This document shows positions 24,200 through 37,035 of a stretch of 64,000 bases of DNA, piece by piece. Numbering within the stretch: position 1 is the first letter of the stretch; every line of letters starts with the position of its first letter. The DNA is taken from assembly GCF_958298935.1 (NCBI RefSeq), contig NC_084934.1, forward strand, positions 2,668,501-2,732,500. Direction: 5' to 3'. Under the pieces are notes generated by a model. That model saw only the letters and a list, made by a program, of their open reading frames with translations, was not told the DNA's origin and ran no database searches. This DNA is from Phragmites australis. Lineage: Eukaryota; Streptophyta; Magnoliopsida; Poales; Poaceae. The translations under genes were made by a program, and so were the position numbers.

Positions 24200-26640
24200 A
24201 AATATATATTATCACGGTAAAGACTAATTTTTGCTCGTGCGGGCTAAAGCATCTCGGCCCGCACATCATTTCCTGCTGTGGCGATATGGCTCCTAGATCC
24301 TCCTCATGAGTCTGCTCCTCACTCCATCAATTCTTCCGCTCCCCAAAATATCTCTATTCTCACCATTCTCTCTTCTCCAAACCTCTCTCACTCCAACTAA
24401 AAAAACTCTCCCTCTCGATCTGCTTATGAATCCAAACTCATCCACGAATCCTCCCTAAGCAAGCATAGCGCACCAAGTCAGCGTGTGGGTGGCGTCCACG
24501 CGGGAGGTTGGGGGCGGCTCGGTGCTCAAGCAGTAAGGCGGCACGCGTAACCCATAGTTCTATTCTAATTTCTATTTTTCCATTTGTATCGAGTTGCCTC
24601 TATCGTTTTAATTTTGTCTAGTCAAAATGCATCAAACTGCCTTTTGAATTTTGTCCACACATGTTAAGTTTCCTACACGTTGCTTTAAATTTACTTTTCA
24701 AAATATGTCAAAATGCCTTTTCAGTTTTGTATGTAGTCATGCTAATTTTGTTTCTAAAAATCATCTACTTTTCTTTCTGAGTTTATTGAATTTGCTTGTA
24801 ACTTGAAACTAATATTCTTTCAGAGTTTAGATGGATTTTCTTTTGCAAATTCACCAATAAATATATCTAGGGGAACAACTACCTTGTATAGAATAATGGC
24901 ATGGTTGGCTTGTCGCAAGTGCATGAACAGGGAAGGGCCTGAATGTGATCGGGTGAGCACTGCACTGGAGGGAGGTGATTAATTAGTGGGAAGGCTGGAC
25001 AGGGTGATTAGGGTGAATGCTGCAAGTGCATGATTGCATTGATCGGGTTGCAGAGATGCAACAAATTGCTTATGATTTTCATTGATTTGCTTTTTTACTC
25101 CAGGTATTGTTTGTTTGTTTTGCACCTCAGGTACTCTTTGTTTGTTTCACACTCTAGGTACTCAAAATGCGAAATCAATGCTTAATGTGAATACATCTTA
25201 GGAGAAAGAAGTGTCATGCAAATTTAGCTTTTTTTTATAGCTTTTTGTTTGTTTTGCATCCATGGTAAGTCAAATCTAATGATTCAGTTAGGCTACTTAA
25301 CTATTTTAGAGAAGCATATTATTCTGAATTGATAAGTAATTGTTTCCTCAAATGTGTGTCATAAAGTACATGAAAAAGTAGATTGCAAAGTTAATTGCTC
25401 ATTCCTTTTTTTTCTTTGGTTGTAATCAAGGTGCTCAAATGGTCAGTACAATGCTTATTGTACATAAATTTTGTGAGAAAGAAAAATCTGCATATGTGGG
25501 ATCAAGCAAATTGTGTAGAATTTTGTGATCTAGATGTGTGTGATATGTGAACCTATCTGCTCATGTTTGCTTTAATATGTAGATCCAATGTGCTTCCATG
25601 CAAGGTAACATCTAAATGTAAGGTGATTCCTTTGTAATGCTCACTGTCAGATAAATCTAGTGATTCGATTATGCCACTTAACTATTTTAGCCAAGTCTAT
25701 TTTTTATGAACTGATAAGCAAAAAATTTGTAAACTATGAGCAAATCTATTAATTCAATTAGACTATTTAACCATTTAGGGGAAGGTTTTTTTAAAACTGA
25801 TAACCAAAAACTTACTTATTGTCGGACAATTTTTTTTTATTCAATTAGGCTACTTAACTATTTTAGATAAGCATTTTTTTTTCAAACTATGACAAGTGTG
25901 TTTATGATAAGCAATTGTATAACTTAATCTATTTATGATAAGCAAATAATTTGACAAATGTATAGCACAAAGTAAAATGAATCAATACACGACAAAATTA
26001 ATTGTTCATACCATTTATCTGATTGCTCTCTGAATACTCAAATGGTTAGTACTATGCTTATTGTGCATACATTCTATTAGAAAGAAGGATCTCATGTGTG
26101 ACCAAGCTATCGTGCAGATTTCTATTAGTTACATTGACAGTAGTCATAAGATAATCTTATATGTTTCTAGTTGAAACTCCATTTTTAGCTACATTCATAT
26201 CATGTGTCTTTTCATGTATTCAAACTCTTGTGATATGTGCATTGCAGATTAGTTATGTAATATGTGCAGCTATCGGGTCAGATATATACGTTCTAGGGTA
26301 ATTGATCAGCACGTTCATCTACGATGGCACAGTGTAAATATGAAAAATTGCTTCTTTTTTTCCAAAATATAGGATTCATATTATGTTCATCTGTGATGCA
26401 TATCATGTAAATTTATGATGCATATAAATTGTAACATTTTGACTTTTTCTAGATCAATAGGTGAAACACAAAAGCACATTTCTATTTAGATCTGACTTGA
26501 AACACATAAATATATTTCTATTCATATCTGACTTTATTTTCTTCACATTTTTTCTAAAAAAATATAGATCACCAAAAGAAGACGGATGGGAGGTTATGCT
26601 AGATCTAAATTAATACCTGTGTGTTTTTCCTAGGCAGAGA
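24200..26640. mobile_element. Unclassified insertion in copy B with internal repeats
   Basis: Copy A has about 0.5 kb here and copy B about 2.7 kb, so roughly 2.2-2.4 kb was inserted. The left part has an 8-base perfect stem (GTGCGGGC...GCCCGCAC, ~24236-24264) and a pyrimidine-rich leader. The right part holds four spaced variants of ATTCAGTTAGGCTACTTAAC (near 25281, 25663, 25755, 25838) and two variants of ATGCTTATTGTACAT. No coding frame longer than ~60 codons; class and exact ends not determined. Confidence 0.5.
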
Positions 26641-27539
26641 ATTGCTTCTTCGTATATGCAGACAATGACGTTGCGGCGCATGCATACGGACGTGGCCGTG
26701 CTCCTGCACGATGCCTTCTTTTGACTAGCTTGCTTGATTTGGAAGTCACCTAAATTAGTCCTTTCCTAATTAGGGTGTGTAAGCTCTTAGGTAGGAGTAT
26801 TAGAATGCTGCTAATTAAGTAGCTTTACTAATGAGAGTGTATGGGCGGAACGACTAACGCATTCATGTACATACGTTTGCCACGTCCATTATTAATTATA
26901 TATCATCCTCAGCTGTCTGATCGAGAGATTTTGTTTACGCGTGGGTCAATCGATGGATAGGAACCAGCCAATACCGAATCAATTGGCGGTCTATTGTATA
27001 TACATCATGTGATCGAGGTCGTGTTCTTGTTCCTTTGAATTCGTCGTCTCTACATTTTTTAGCAAGAAATGGGAGGCCACGAGCGAACATTGTATCTGCC
27101 CAAAAATGTTATATTACTAGCTACGCATGTCGTGAGATGTTGATGCGCAGCTTTGCTGCCTATTCTAAGGGAAAAAAAGCATATGTCCGATGTCACTGTT
27201 GGGTTCATAGATTGCTGGGAGCTGAATCTGTTGGTTAGTTTCTTAGACAACTAATTGTTCACATAGACCAATCACTGTGCCGACAAGTGGTGACTTAAGA
27301 CGACTCCTTCCTTGGTTCTATTTAAACGAAATATTTAACGGGATGAATAATCCATGATGGCATGCGAAATTGCACTCGTCGTTCCTCATAATTTTCTTTC
27401 GCAATTATTTGCATTACATTATTCGAAAATCTGATCACACACTATATATATAATTCTTACCTGGCAATAAAACTAGCCATCGATCACCCTCTTGACCAGC
27501 GGTATAGTATTAAGGATGTATATTTTTATTTAACACGAC

Positions 27540-28612
27540 TCTATTGCAGAAAAGATTATTTGAATAAAAAGCAGAGTCAGTAAGAACCAACAGTGATAGT
27601 AATTAACAGTGTTGGTATCATAGCTAGAACCAATAGATGTGTCTTTAATGAACGGCAGTGTAAATAGTTATCGCTGTCAGTTGTATTTAAGAATCGGTAG
27701 TGATATATAAAAATCTATCCGTTTTCACAGACGCACCTGCTCGGCTTCTCCCAACGTCTTTAAATACTACTCTCACACTCAATCATCTCACTCTCTCGCT
27801 CACTCTCGCTCTCACCCTTTCCCCCTCCAGTGCCACTGCCGCGTGATGGATCCGCCGCTGTCGACTCCACCACCGCCTTCACCATCGCCTTCACCGCCAC
27901 CTTCTTCAGCCATAACTCCCACACCCGTGCCGTCGTCCCGGGAGGAGCAGGAGGCCCTGCTAGCGTGGTCATCGGACGAGATGCCGACGACCTTAGACTC
28001 CGATGACTTGGCGGAGTCCCCCTCCAAGGACGAGGTGTGAGACTTCTTCATCGACGAGCCGAAGGCAAATAAGCCCTGGTCAAGCTCGGAGGAGGGCGAC
28101 GATGACTTCGACAAAGGTGATGGCGATGATGACATTGACGGTGATGATGACAATAACGGTGATGACGATGACTTCTTCTTCATTGTCATGGCTGACCGCT
28201 GGCAGCTACGTTTAGGGTTTTTGCGCGTGGGGTTTAGTAATTTTTGCGTGCAACCATGCATGATGTTAGCTTTTGGTGTACAATAATCTGAGTTAGTAAG
28301 TTAATTATAGATCAGTGTGACATAACCTATAATATTACAGAGATTAGTAATATAAAACTCGATTAAATTATTATCTAAATGTTTAAATTTTTATTTAATA
28401 TCTTAGATTGAGTATCATTACCGGTTCGTAACTATAACCGACAATGATAAATATATAAATTGACACAATAAACTCAAGATCCACAATAATAGTACGTATC
28501 ACTATCGATTTATAGATCGATAGTGGTACTACTATTATTATGTTATTATTGATTTAAAATCAATAGTAATATGGTTTTTAAATAGGTAGTGATAACGATT
28601 GCTGAAAAGACG
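27540..28612. mobile_element. CACTA-like element with a captured or own acidic ORF
   Basis: Both flanks carry repeated AACAGTGATAGT / ACCGACAATGATAA motifs of the type seen subterminally in grass CACTA elements, and the element separates copy-B blocks that are close together in copy A. Exact ends were not found. It contains the frame described at 27846-28290. Confidence 0.55.
27846..28290 (+). pseudogene. Acidic proline/serine-rich protein gene with in-frame stop
   Basis: Starts MDPPLSTPPPPSPSPSPPPS and runs 64 codons to a TGA. The same frame then stays open for some 85 further codons, beginning DFFIDEPKANKPW and passing through a D/G-rich run. That, and the shift from Pro-rich to acidic sequence, suggests one original protein of ~150 residues broken by a C-to-T change in a CGA codon. 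I vaguely associate similar acidic frames with grass CACTA elements, but have no firm family name. A TTTAAATA box lies ~80 bases upstream. Confidence 0.4.
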
Positions 28613-30679
28613 CTAGGATGGACAATGAGCTACGGATAATGACTACTGGTCGATCGATGACGGTGTCCATGCGGGCTAGAGTCAGTGGTGGCGATGGAGG
28701 TGATCGAGACCCAAGGTGCATGCAAGATGCAATGCATGAGCGCATGCGATACTTAGCGAATGGCTGCCTGCCACTCAACAGTTACAGCACATGTCGTACG
28801 TACTACTTGCAGTAGTTACTTTGCCGCGAAAATATCCACAGCGTTGATCGATGTGGTTCAAAAAGAATATCCCATATACGCACCTATCGATATCTCATCG
28901 TCTGAATGTGAGGCGTACTGCAACTGCATACTGTATATGCAAGCGCCTGCCGTTACACTTGAAACATCGCCGACGACGACCACGAGACACAGGTCAAGAA
29001 TGGCAGCTGCATGCACAGTTGATCCAACGAATTTGAACTCTACACGATGATGGCTCCTCCTACAACCTGGCAAATTAGCCAATTGGGGATTAGCAAATTA
29101 ATGGCAATGATCAAGGTGCGTTAGCATGTAGTCGATCGGTCTTCGAATGTTGATTTTACCCGTCACGGGATCAAATTCCGAGTACTAGTTATTTTAGTCA
29201 ATCGTCGACTTGATTATTAATCTCTATTTACAAAGCCCGAATCAATTGGAGTTATATCGTTTCTATCCGGATCCAAAACAAAATTTATACTCCATAATTA
29301 TATCTTGCATATACAGTATGCAGTATACAATTATTGCGGCCACGCATATCTTGCCCGTACATACGAGCACTTTGCAGGACAAAGTGTTTCCAACTATACA
29401 TGTCAACGAGTAGTTGATAATAGATGTTTGTCTATATGGAGTATAGTAATGAGGAGAGATAAACATTAGAATACTAACCAATAGATAGTCTACCTATTTA
29501 ATTAATTAATATTATAGTCTATTATATGTGGGTTTATATTAATTTTATATATAGTGCTACGTATATTTAAGTTACTGGGCATGTTGTCTATAATATTATT
29601 TATAAGTGACATATATAATTTTTATAGATAGTAGCTATCTATGTTATTGGAGACGATCTTGCTTATTTAATCTTCTTTATCATAATTAAGAGTGCGTATA
29701 TAACATGTAAGCGTAAACTAATGCTGTGTACATGTCATAATTAACAAATGTGTACACCATAATCTTATACCTTACCTTGAGACAAAGAATTGTATTTGAT
29801 TAACTCGAAATCAACCTCACACATTCCAGCTAGCACCATTTATTTTTCAAATTATGAACACATGCTCTTCGACTTGCATTTGAAAATGCCACCCCTCTGG
29901 CCCTTAAGAGAAAAATGGCGACAAATATTAATATATACGGTATAGTAGTGCGCTTCCCTAGCCGTTTCCTCTAACCAAACATTATACACAACTCGAGCGA
30001 CAATGCCTAGAATCACTATAACAGAACATCTTATCAGTGGCGGTTCAAAATTACCATCAGTGACGGTTTTTGAACAACCACTGATTACTTAGCAGCCGAG
30101 TATAGAACTGGCACTCAAAATTAGCATAAGTGTTGGTTCGTGGACACAACCGGCAATGAAAAGTTTTTTGGAGTGAAAAAAATCAACGAGCCATCTTGGA
30201 AGAACCGGCTCAGCTGCCATTGTTGCTGCCGTCGCTCGACATGGTGCTCCCACCACCGCCGTTGCCGCCGCATGCTCAAATCGGCTCATCTCATCTATAC
30301 AAATGCATCTCAATATCAAATTGACTCATCTCATCCATACGAACATATCTCGTAATCAAGTCGACTCATCTCAGGCTCAAATCAACTTATCTCATGCATA
30401 TTAACAAATCAACTCAAGAACACAACACAAGAACAAATCAATTTCATGTTATTTTGAGCATTTCAGTACTCATCTCATGCATCAAGTGGTGAGTGTATGA
30501 ACTGGATGACGCTACTAGATGACACGGTGCTGCAGCTATTCACACGGCTCAATTACTGCGACTGCGTGAGCATGGGGGCGACATGCAGGACTTGGAGGGT
30601 GTTGGGGTCGTCTTTGTGCCTGTGGAGCTCACTGGACCTCTGGCCTCCGCACGTGGGACCTTCGGGAGGTGGTGGCAGA

Positions 30680-32317
30680 TGAAGGGATCAGTAACGTCCT
30701 AAGAGTGGGGTTGAATTAGGACACTAAAAATCTATTTGGCTCTAAAAACTACACAAGATAAACCTATACTAATTTCTATCTAAATGTGCTTTAGGTTTAT
30801 CTAGTGTGTTTACTCTACTAATCAAAGTGTTTGCAACCTATCTAAGAAGGTAAATTGCAAGAATATAAATGCGGAAACGTAAATAAAGTAAAGAGAGCAA
30901 ACTCGGCATAAGGATTTTTATCCTGTGGTATTGATGGCATAAATACCACCCCTAGTCCATGTTGAAGCTCCACCAAGGATATGCTCCTGAATGGCACCCG
31001 GTCGTGGCTATTGAGCCACCAAGTCGCAAAGACAAGGTCTCAACCCGGATGAGCCACCAAGTCACCAAGGTAAGGCCTCACCACAAGCCTTTCTTCTGGT
31101 CCTTTGCCGCTATGATCACTTCAGAGTTTGAGCCACAATAGCAAGGGTCTCTGCATCCCTGCACAATCATCTTGCCGCCACTCCACACTAAGTCGGAGAG
31201 TCAACAAGCTTGCCAGCGAGTCACCAAGACTCCAAGGTGCCGGCGTATCAAGAGGTACAAGCTTGGATCACTCCTTGATCCACTCTTTAGGCACCAATCA
31301 CCTAGCAACAAACTCTCTAGACCTATAAACACTAATCACTCTCTAATGGTGTGCTTAATCACCTTGAATGGTCACTTTAAGCACTTTGGTGCTTAGATGT
31401 CTTTCTTAGATGTATATGAACTTCTCAGAACTCTAGCAGCATGCCACACTTACAAATGACTGAGGTAGAGGTATTTATAGCATTAAACCAGCGCACTAGC
31501 CGTTAACCCAATGACCTAGAAAAGTTGTTAACACCGGATGATCCAGTGAGAATAGTGGTACTAACACCGGATTATCCAGTGAGTACATCTTCAGAAACTA
31601 GCAGTTGGACTTCCACTCAAAGTCATCCTGAACACCAAACACTCTAGTGTATACTTCATTCCCATCGCTGAACTATCCGGTGAGTTATCCTAAGCTATAC
31701 CATGCCTTTGCAAGTTCTCTGTGTAAATTTCTCTAGTGTAAGCCTTCGATGTATACAACACCTATCACCGGATCATCTGGTGAGGTATTCTTTGTTCTTC
31801 AACTCTTGGAAACGTTTCTGCAGGAAATACTCCGGTGTGAAGTATCTAGTGTGTACAACATAGACACCGGACCTTCTGGTGAGATGATCTTCGTTCTTCT
31901 GTGCTTTGATTCTTCTCTGCAAGAATTAGTCCGGTGCTTTATACCCTTCATCGCCGGACTATCTAGTCAGCTTATCTTCATTCTTCAGCACAACACCCTT
32001 CTCTGGAAGAATTTCTCTGGTGTGTATCCTCCTCTGATCACTGGACTATCCAGTGAGGTCTTCAAGCATCTCTTCCCCTTTGTCAAACATACTTCGATGA
32101 GTTCAAGACCCAGAGTACCGATCCATCCGGTGAGGCAAATCTTGCTGGAACTTCTCTAATTCAGTCCAACTTTGTCCTGGTTGTGGTGGCTTCTTCATGT
32201 ATTGCATCCATGAGACGTAATAACATATATTCTTGACAAACATGTTAGTCCCATTGACTATGGTTTCATTCATCACCAAAATCGCAATCATGATCTAATA
32301 GGGCTATTTTCGCTACA
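30680..32317 (-). repeat. 3' LTR of the copia element (1638 bp)
   Basis: Full-length LTR. It contains many imperfect copies of the palindrome-like ACCGGA(T/C)(G/C)ATCCGGTG, spaced through ~31530-32140. It ends, on the plus strand, at CGCTACA. Confidence 0.9.
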
Positions 32318-33739
32318 ATCTCCTCCTTTTTGTGATTGATGACAATACAAGCAAAGCAAGTGGCAAATAATAAATGATACCAAATGTAAAGATCATAAGT
32401 CAGCACAAATCTTACCACATTGCTTGGATGCATGTTCTTACCAGTTAGGACCCTTTTGTTGTGGCTCTCATTTTCTCCATCGTCACTATCTCTCTTTGAT
32501 CGATCAATGCAAGAGCTTATTCTTCTCCTCCTCCTTTGTCAACTTCTGTATTCCTAGACATCTTGCTAGTTGTTATAATCTTCTCCACATTGTTTATCTT
32601 GCAAACTTGCATCGTGCTTTGGTCATCAAAATTCTTCCTCTTTGTTAACAATCTCCCAAAAAAGCTATATGCACATATTGAACTCAAAAGAAAAAAAAAT
32701 ATTAGAGCATATGAGAGAGAGCTTTATAAATTATGATCTAATTAAAAGGATACCAATTGTATGGATATCACTACAAATGAATGATACCAGTTGTAGTCTA
32801 TGAAAGCACATGGATCACAATTTATGAAACTCACATAATATAGTCTACACTCTCTATATATGTGCATACATATAATGAGAAATAAACATATGCACAGCTA
32901 CACAATATGTCAAAATAGGAAGTTTAAACTATATTATACATGAAGGTAGCTTAAATGAATAAAAAATTTGACAATGATATCAATTAAAGCGTTTTAAGCA
33001 TTGCATACCTCTGGAGATATGTAGTTTTCTCTATAACACTACAAAAGATGTAACTTGCAATACATATTAGTCTCAAAATCACAACCTATAAGATATACTC
33101 TCCCTAAATATGTGCATACAAGTCTTAAATACTTGTGAAATATATGCACATGTTATTGATAATAATGAAGATTTATCCTATATATTTGATCATGGCACAT
33201 CAAAGATACCAAATGTAAACTAGTGCCATGTAAATAATCTACAACTAATAAACCATGTAGGTTGCTCATGGATTAGAGAGAAACACAAGCAATCTACCAT
33301 ATGAAAATATATACTAGGTATTGCAATAAATTGTAATATGCATATGCAATCCTAGACGAGGTAAATGAGCTACATCAAATTAAAGGATTTTGCATCTAGC
33401 TTCGATACCTCTTCTAGCTTTGGATGAGGATTTGGGTATATGATGATCATAATCTTCATTAGTGCACCCATCTTGTACACTTGGCTTTTTTGTTTGAATC
33501 TTCACTCCATCTTGTAAGCTAAGCTTTCAAATCCCCACAGCCATCTTGGGATTCAAATCTTTCTTTGAAAATCAAATATATTGGGGCCCCTTCATATTGA
33601 TAATGACTTCCTTGGCATCCAAATGGGTTGGTTCCACCTCATATGTGCAACCATCTTTCCATTGTCATTCTTCTTAAACTTGTAGTGGTTGTTCTTGGTC
33701 TTTATCTTGTAGTTGGGCTTGGTGTAGAGGTTGGAGGTT

Positions 33740-35450
33740 TTGTTGAAGAGGTTCGTCATCTTCTTCTTCTCATTTGTCTCCTTCTTGGCTTGCTTGAATT
33801 GGACTTATAGTCTTCTTGATGGTATTTGAAGCATGTCACGGTGGACCCCTCCACAAGCTTCTTTACCATGGTAGCACAATTATTTTGAGAAGGTTGGACA
33901 TGTTTTTTGCCCTTTAGTCTAGCCAATTCCTTCATGAGCTTCTCCACTTCTTGTTTAATCTCATCATCTCTTGTGTAATGAGATTATCAGATGATTCTAT
34001 AACAACATTCTCAACATAAATCTTATTGGAAATGGGTGATCTAGATAAAACAATTAAGGAACAATTGTAAATTTGCCACTGTTTTGAATCGTTATTGCAA
34101 ATTTGCCAGTAAAAAATTGCAAAAATACCACCAGAACTGTCATTCAAGTGGTATTCTTGCAAAAAATAAAAAACTAGTGGCAAATTTGCAAAAGCCCCAA
34201 CAATTAAATCATCACAAGAAGTAGAATTATCTACCTTATGATTGAAATTAAATAGAAAGATAAATTTCTTCAAATAGACCTTAGTTTTAGATTCAATGCA
34301 CTCAAATTTAGCCTTAAGCTTTTCATGCTCCTTGTTTAGCAAATTAAATTTATACAATAATTGTTCATAATTAGAAACAAAGGTAGCATGAATGTCATTA
34401 AGTGCATTGAATTTCTTAAGCTCTTTAGATTATTTTTTAAGGGCTCTTTGTTGCTCATTGATCAAATGAAGGAGTTTGTAATAGGAGGGAGGATCCTCAT
34501 CTGATTTATTATCACTTACATCGCTATCCATACTTTTGGTCATGAGACGCTTACGTGATGACTTGCACGATGACTTGTGTGATGATGACCTTGAGGAAGA
34601 GTTTCTCTTGGAGGGAAGGATTGTGAGGTTCTCATCATTTGAGCTTGACTCTTCATTGTTGTCACTCACCTATCTTCCTATGCTTGTGAATATTTTGGAT
34701 TTTTTTCTTGTCTCCCTCTTGTTCTTAGTCTTCTTCTTCTCTTTCTTGATATAATCAATTATTTTGACTAAGTCCTTCATGAAGATTGGGTGATCAATCT
34801 TTGCATTGATCTTTTTGATATTCTTCTCCACTTGTGAGATGAGCTTGAGGTGCTTTGCTCAACTTCTTCATAGCTTTCTTCACCTTCACTTGAGCTTGAC
34901 TCTTGCTCTTGTCTCCTCATCCTTGCCTTCATATGTTGGCATTGAGCTTGCTTACTTGTGAGAGCAAGATTCTTGATGTCGGATGAGGAAGAAGCTTCTA
35001 CCCCATGTTCGTTGTCATCTCATGGGTGGTGATCTTGCCGAGCACTTGACTTGGAGTCATCTTCTTGATGTCATTATTGTCGTAGATGATGTAGACTATC
35101 AACTTGTATTTCAATTGGCATTAAACATAACCCATTGATCTTATTAACAAGAATATTCAAACGTATACGTATCATTAGCACTTTCATAGGGTAGTTGCTT
35201 GATGGCATTGAGCTTAGTAACAAGAACATGATATTTCTCATTGCGCACACCCTTTGTGCCTTGATGTACTTCAATGAGACTATTCCAAATATCATATGCA
35301 TTGCTGAGAGAATAAACACGATTAAATGAATCAACACATATAGATGATAAAAGGAAACTCTTGGACAATGCACCTAATTGTCTCTCTTTGTTGGTGATGC
35401 GAGGTTTCATCCCTTCCTCGGTGACTCTATAAACATCTAACCATCGGGCT
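33740..35450 (-). pseudogene. Copia gag polyprotein (UBN2 type) with degenerate zinc knuckle, disrupted
   Basis: Minus-strand pieces in order: ALSKSFLLSSICVDSFNRVY and AYDIWNSLIEVHQGTK (UBN2 gag core, 35410-35144); a Ser/Lys-rich stretch (34669-34430); a coiled-coil-like lysine/glutamate stretch (LLNKEHEKLKAKFECIESKT); and CFKYHQEDYKSN (33840-33800), a CCHC knuckle that has lost cysteines. Gag packages element RNA. Frame breaks occur between the pieces and a 141-bp MITE sits in the coiled-coil part, so no intact product remains. Confidence 0.8.
34058..34198. mobile_element. 141-bp Mutator-type MITE in the copia gag
   Basis: Ends are inverted: GGAACAATTGTAAATTTGCC on the left and, reverse complemented, GGGGCTTTTGCAAATTTGCC on the right. 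The flanks carry the 9-bp direct repeat AACAATTAA (34049-34057 and 34199-34207). A 9-bp duplication is the Mutator-superfamily hallmark. It adds 150 bases (a multiple of three), so one gag frame stays open across it, with its own sequence translated in the middle. Confidence 0.9.
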
Positions 35451-35685
35451 TATAAATAACAAGTTATTAGAATTTTTCAACGTGAAAAATTTATGCCATC
35501 GAAAGATAGAGCACTATAGGTATCAATCCCAACCCTAAACGTCATAACTCACTAGACGGTGAAGTCTAACTGATCACAATGAGATGAAGACTCAAATGTC
35601 ACTTGAATTGGTGAAACCTTATGAAAGGTGTGAAGCTCTAACATAAATTAAAGAGCTAGATGTGAGCCCTAGCTCTGATACTAAT

Positions 35686-37035
35686 TGAAGGGATCGGTGA
35701 CGTCCTAAGAGGAGGGTGAATTAGGACACTTCAAATCTATTCGACTTCAAAAACTACACAAGATAAACCTATATCAATTTTCATCTAAATGTGATCTAGG
35801 TTTATCTAGTGTGTCTACTCTATCAATCAAAGCGTTTGCAACCTATCTAAGAAGGTAAATTGCAAGAATGTAAATACGGAAATATAAATAAGGTAGAGAG
35901 AGCAAACTTGGCATAAGTTTTTTTATCATATGGTATCAATGACATAAATGCTACCCTAGTCTACGTTGGAGCTCCACCAAGGATATGCTCCCGAACGGCA
36001 CCCGGTCACAGCTATTAAGCTACCAAGCTACAAAGACAAGGTCTTAACCCGAATGAGCCACTAAGGCAAAGCCTCACCACAAGCCTTTTTTCTGGTCCCT
36101 TGCTACCGTGGTCACTTCGGAGCTTGAGCCACAAAGGCAAGGGTCTCTGTGTTCCCGCACAATCACCTTGTCGTCGCTCCATACCAAATCGGAGGGTCAA
36201 CAAGCTTGCCGGTGAGTCACCAAGACTCTAAGGTGCTAGCATACCAAGAGGTACAAGCTTGGATCACTTCTTGATCCACTCTCAGGCAGCAATTACCTAG
36301 CAACAAACTCTCTAGGCCTATATCACTAATCACTCTCTAATAGTATGCTTAATCACCTTAAATTATCACTTTAAGCACTTTGGTGACTTAGATGTCTTCT
36401 CGGGTGTACATGAACTTCTCAGGACTCCAGCAGTATGCCACACCTTCAGATGATTGAGTGGAGATGTATTTATAGCCTCAAACCCGCGCACTAGCGTTAA
36501 CCTAACGACTCAGAAAAGTTGTTAACACCGGATAATTCAGTGAAATAGTGGTAAGGATAATTCAGTGAAATAGTGGTAATAACACCGAATCATCCAGTGA
36601 GTATATCTTCATAAACTAGCCGTTGGACTTCCACTCAAAGTCATCCTGAACACTGGAGACTTTGGTGTATACTTTATCCCCATCAACGTACTATCCGGTG
36701 AGTTATCCTGAGCCATATCGCGCCTTTGTAGCTTCTCTATGTAAATTTCTCTGATGTAAGCCTGCGGTGTACACAACACCTATCATCAAACCATTCGGTG
36801 AGGTATTTTTTTTATCTTCAACTCTTGGAAATGCTTCTGCAGGAAATACTCCGGTGTGAAGCATCCGATGTGTACAACGCAGGCATCGGACCTTCTGGCT
36901 GCGGTGGCTTTTTCATGTATTGCATCCATGAGACCTACTAACATATATTCTTGATGAACATATTAGTCACATTGACTATGTTATCATTAATCACCAAAAT
37001 CATAATCATGACCTAATAGGGTCATTTTCGCTACA
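35686..37035 (-). repeat. 5' LTR of the copia element (1350 bp, internally deleted)
   Basis: Matches the other LTR throughout but lacks ~280 bases: GGACCTTCTGG joins directly to CTGCGGTGGC, whereas the left LTR has a long stretch between the matching points. It also has a small tandem duplication near 36529-36575 (GATAATTCAGTGAAATAGTG twice). Confidence 0.88.

Larger units (their letters stand above)
23040..29900. repeat. Tandem segmental unit, copy B
   Basis: Most complete copy. Its blocks are ~23060-23500, 23725-24190, 26920-27060, 27190-27510, 28612-28800, 28860-29120 and 29780-29890, all but the first matching copy A in order; the first matches copy C (37780-38640). Two insertions separate blocks: 24.2-26.9 kb and 27.5-28.6 kb. 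No intact gene is present, although the first block keeps a minus-strand stretch (CQLALNGLVVV, GQFEDED) partly conserved in copy C. Confidence 0.75.
30680..37035 (-). mobile_element. Gag-only Ty1/copia-type LTR retrotransposon (non-autonomous)
   Basis: Direct repeats 30680-32317 and 35686-37035 both read, on the minus strand, from TGTAGCGAAAAT to GATCCCTTCA. The 5' LTR is the right-hand one; just inside it a primer-binding site AGTATCAGAGCTAGGG matches the initiator tRNA-Met 3' end. Next to the left LTR is a purine tract (AAAAAGGAGGAGATTG). The target duplication is near-perfect (GCAGA / GCGGA). Between the LTRs there is only gag; no protease, integrase or reverse transcriptase, so movement would need enzymes from a relative. 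Internal part ~3.4 kb. Confidence 0.93.
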
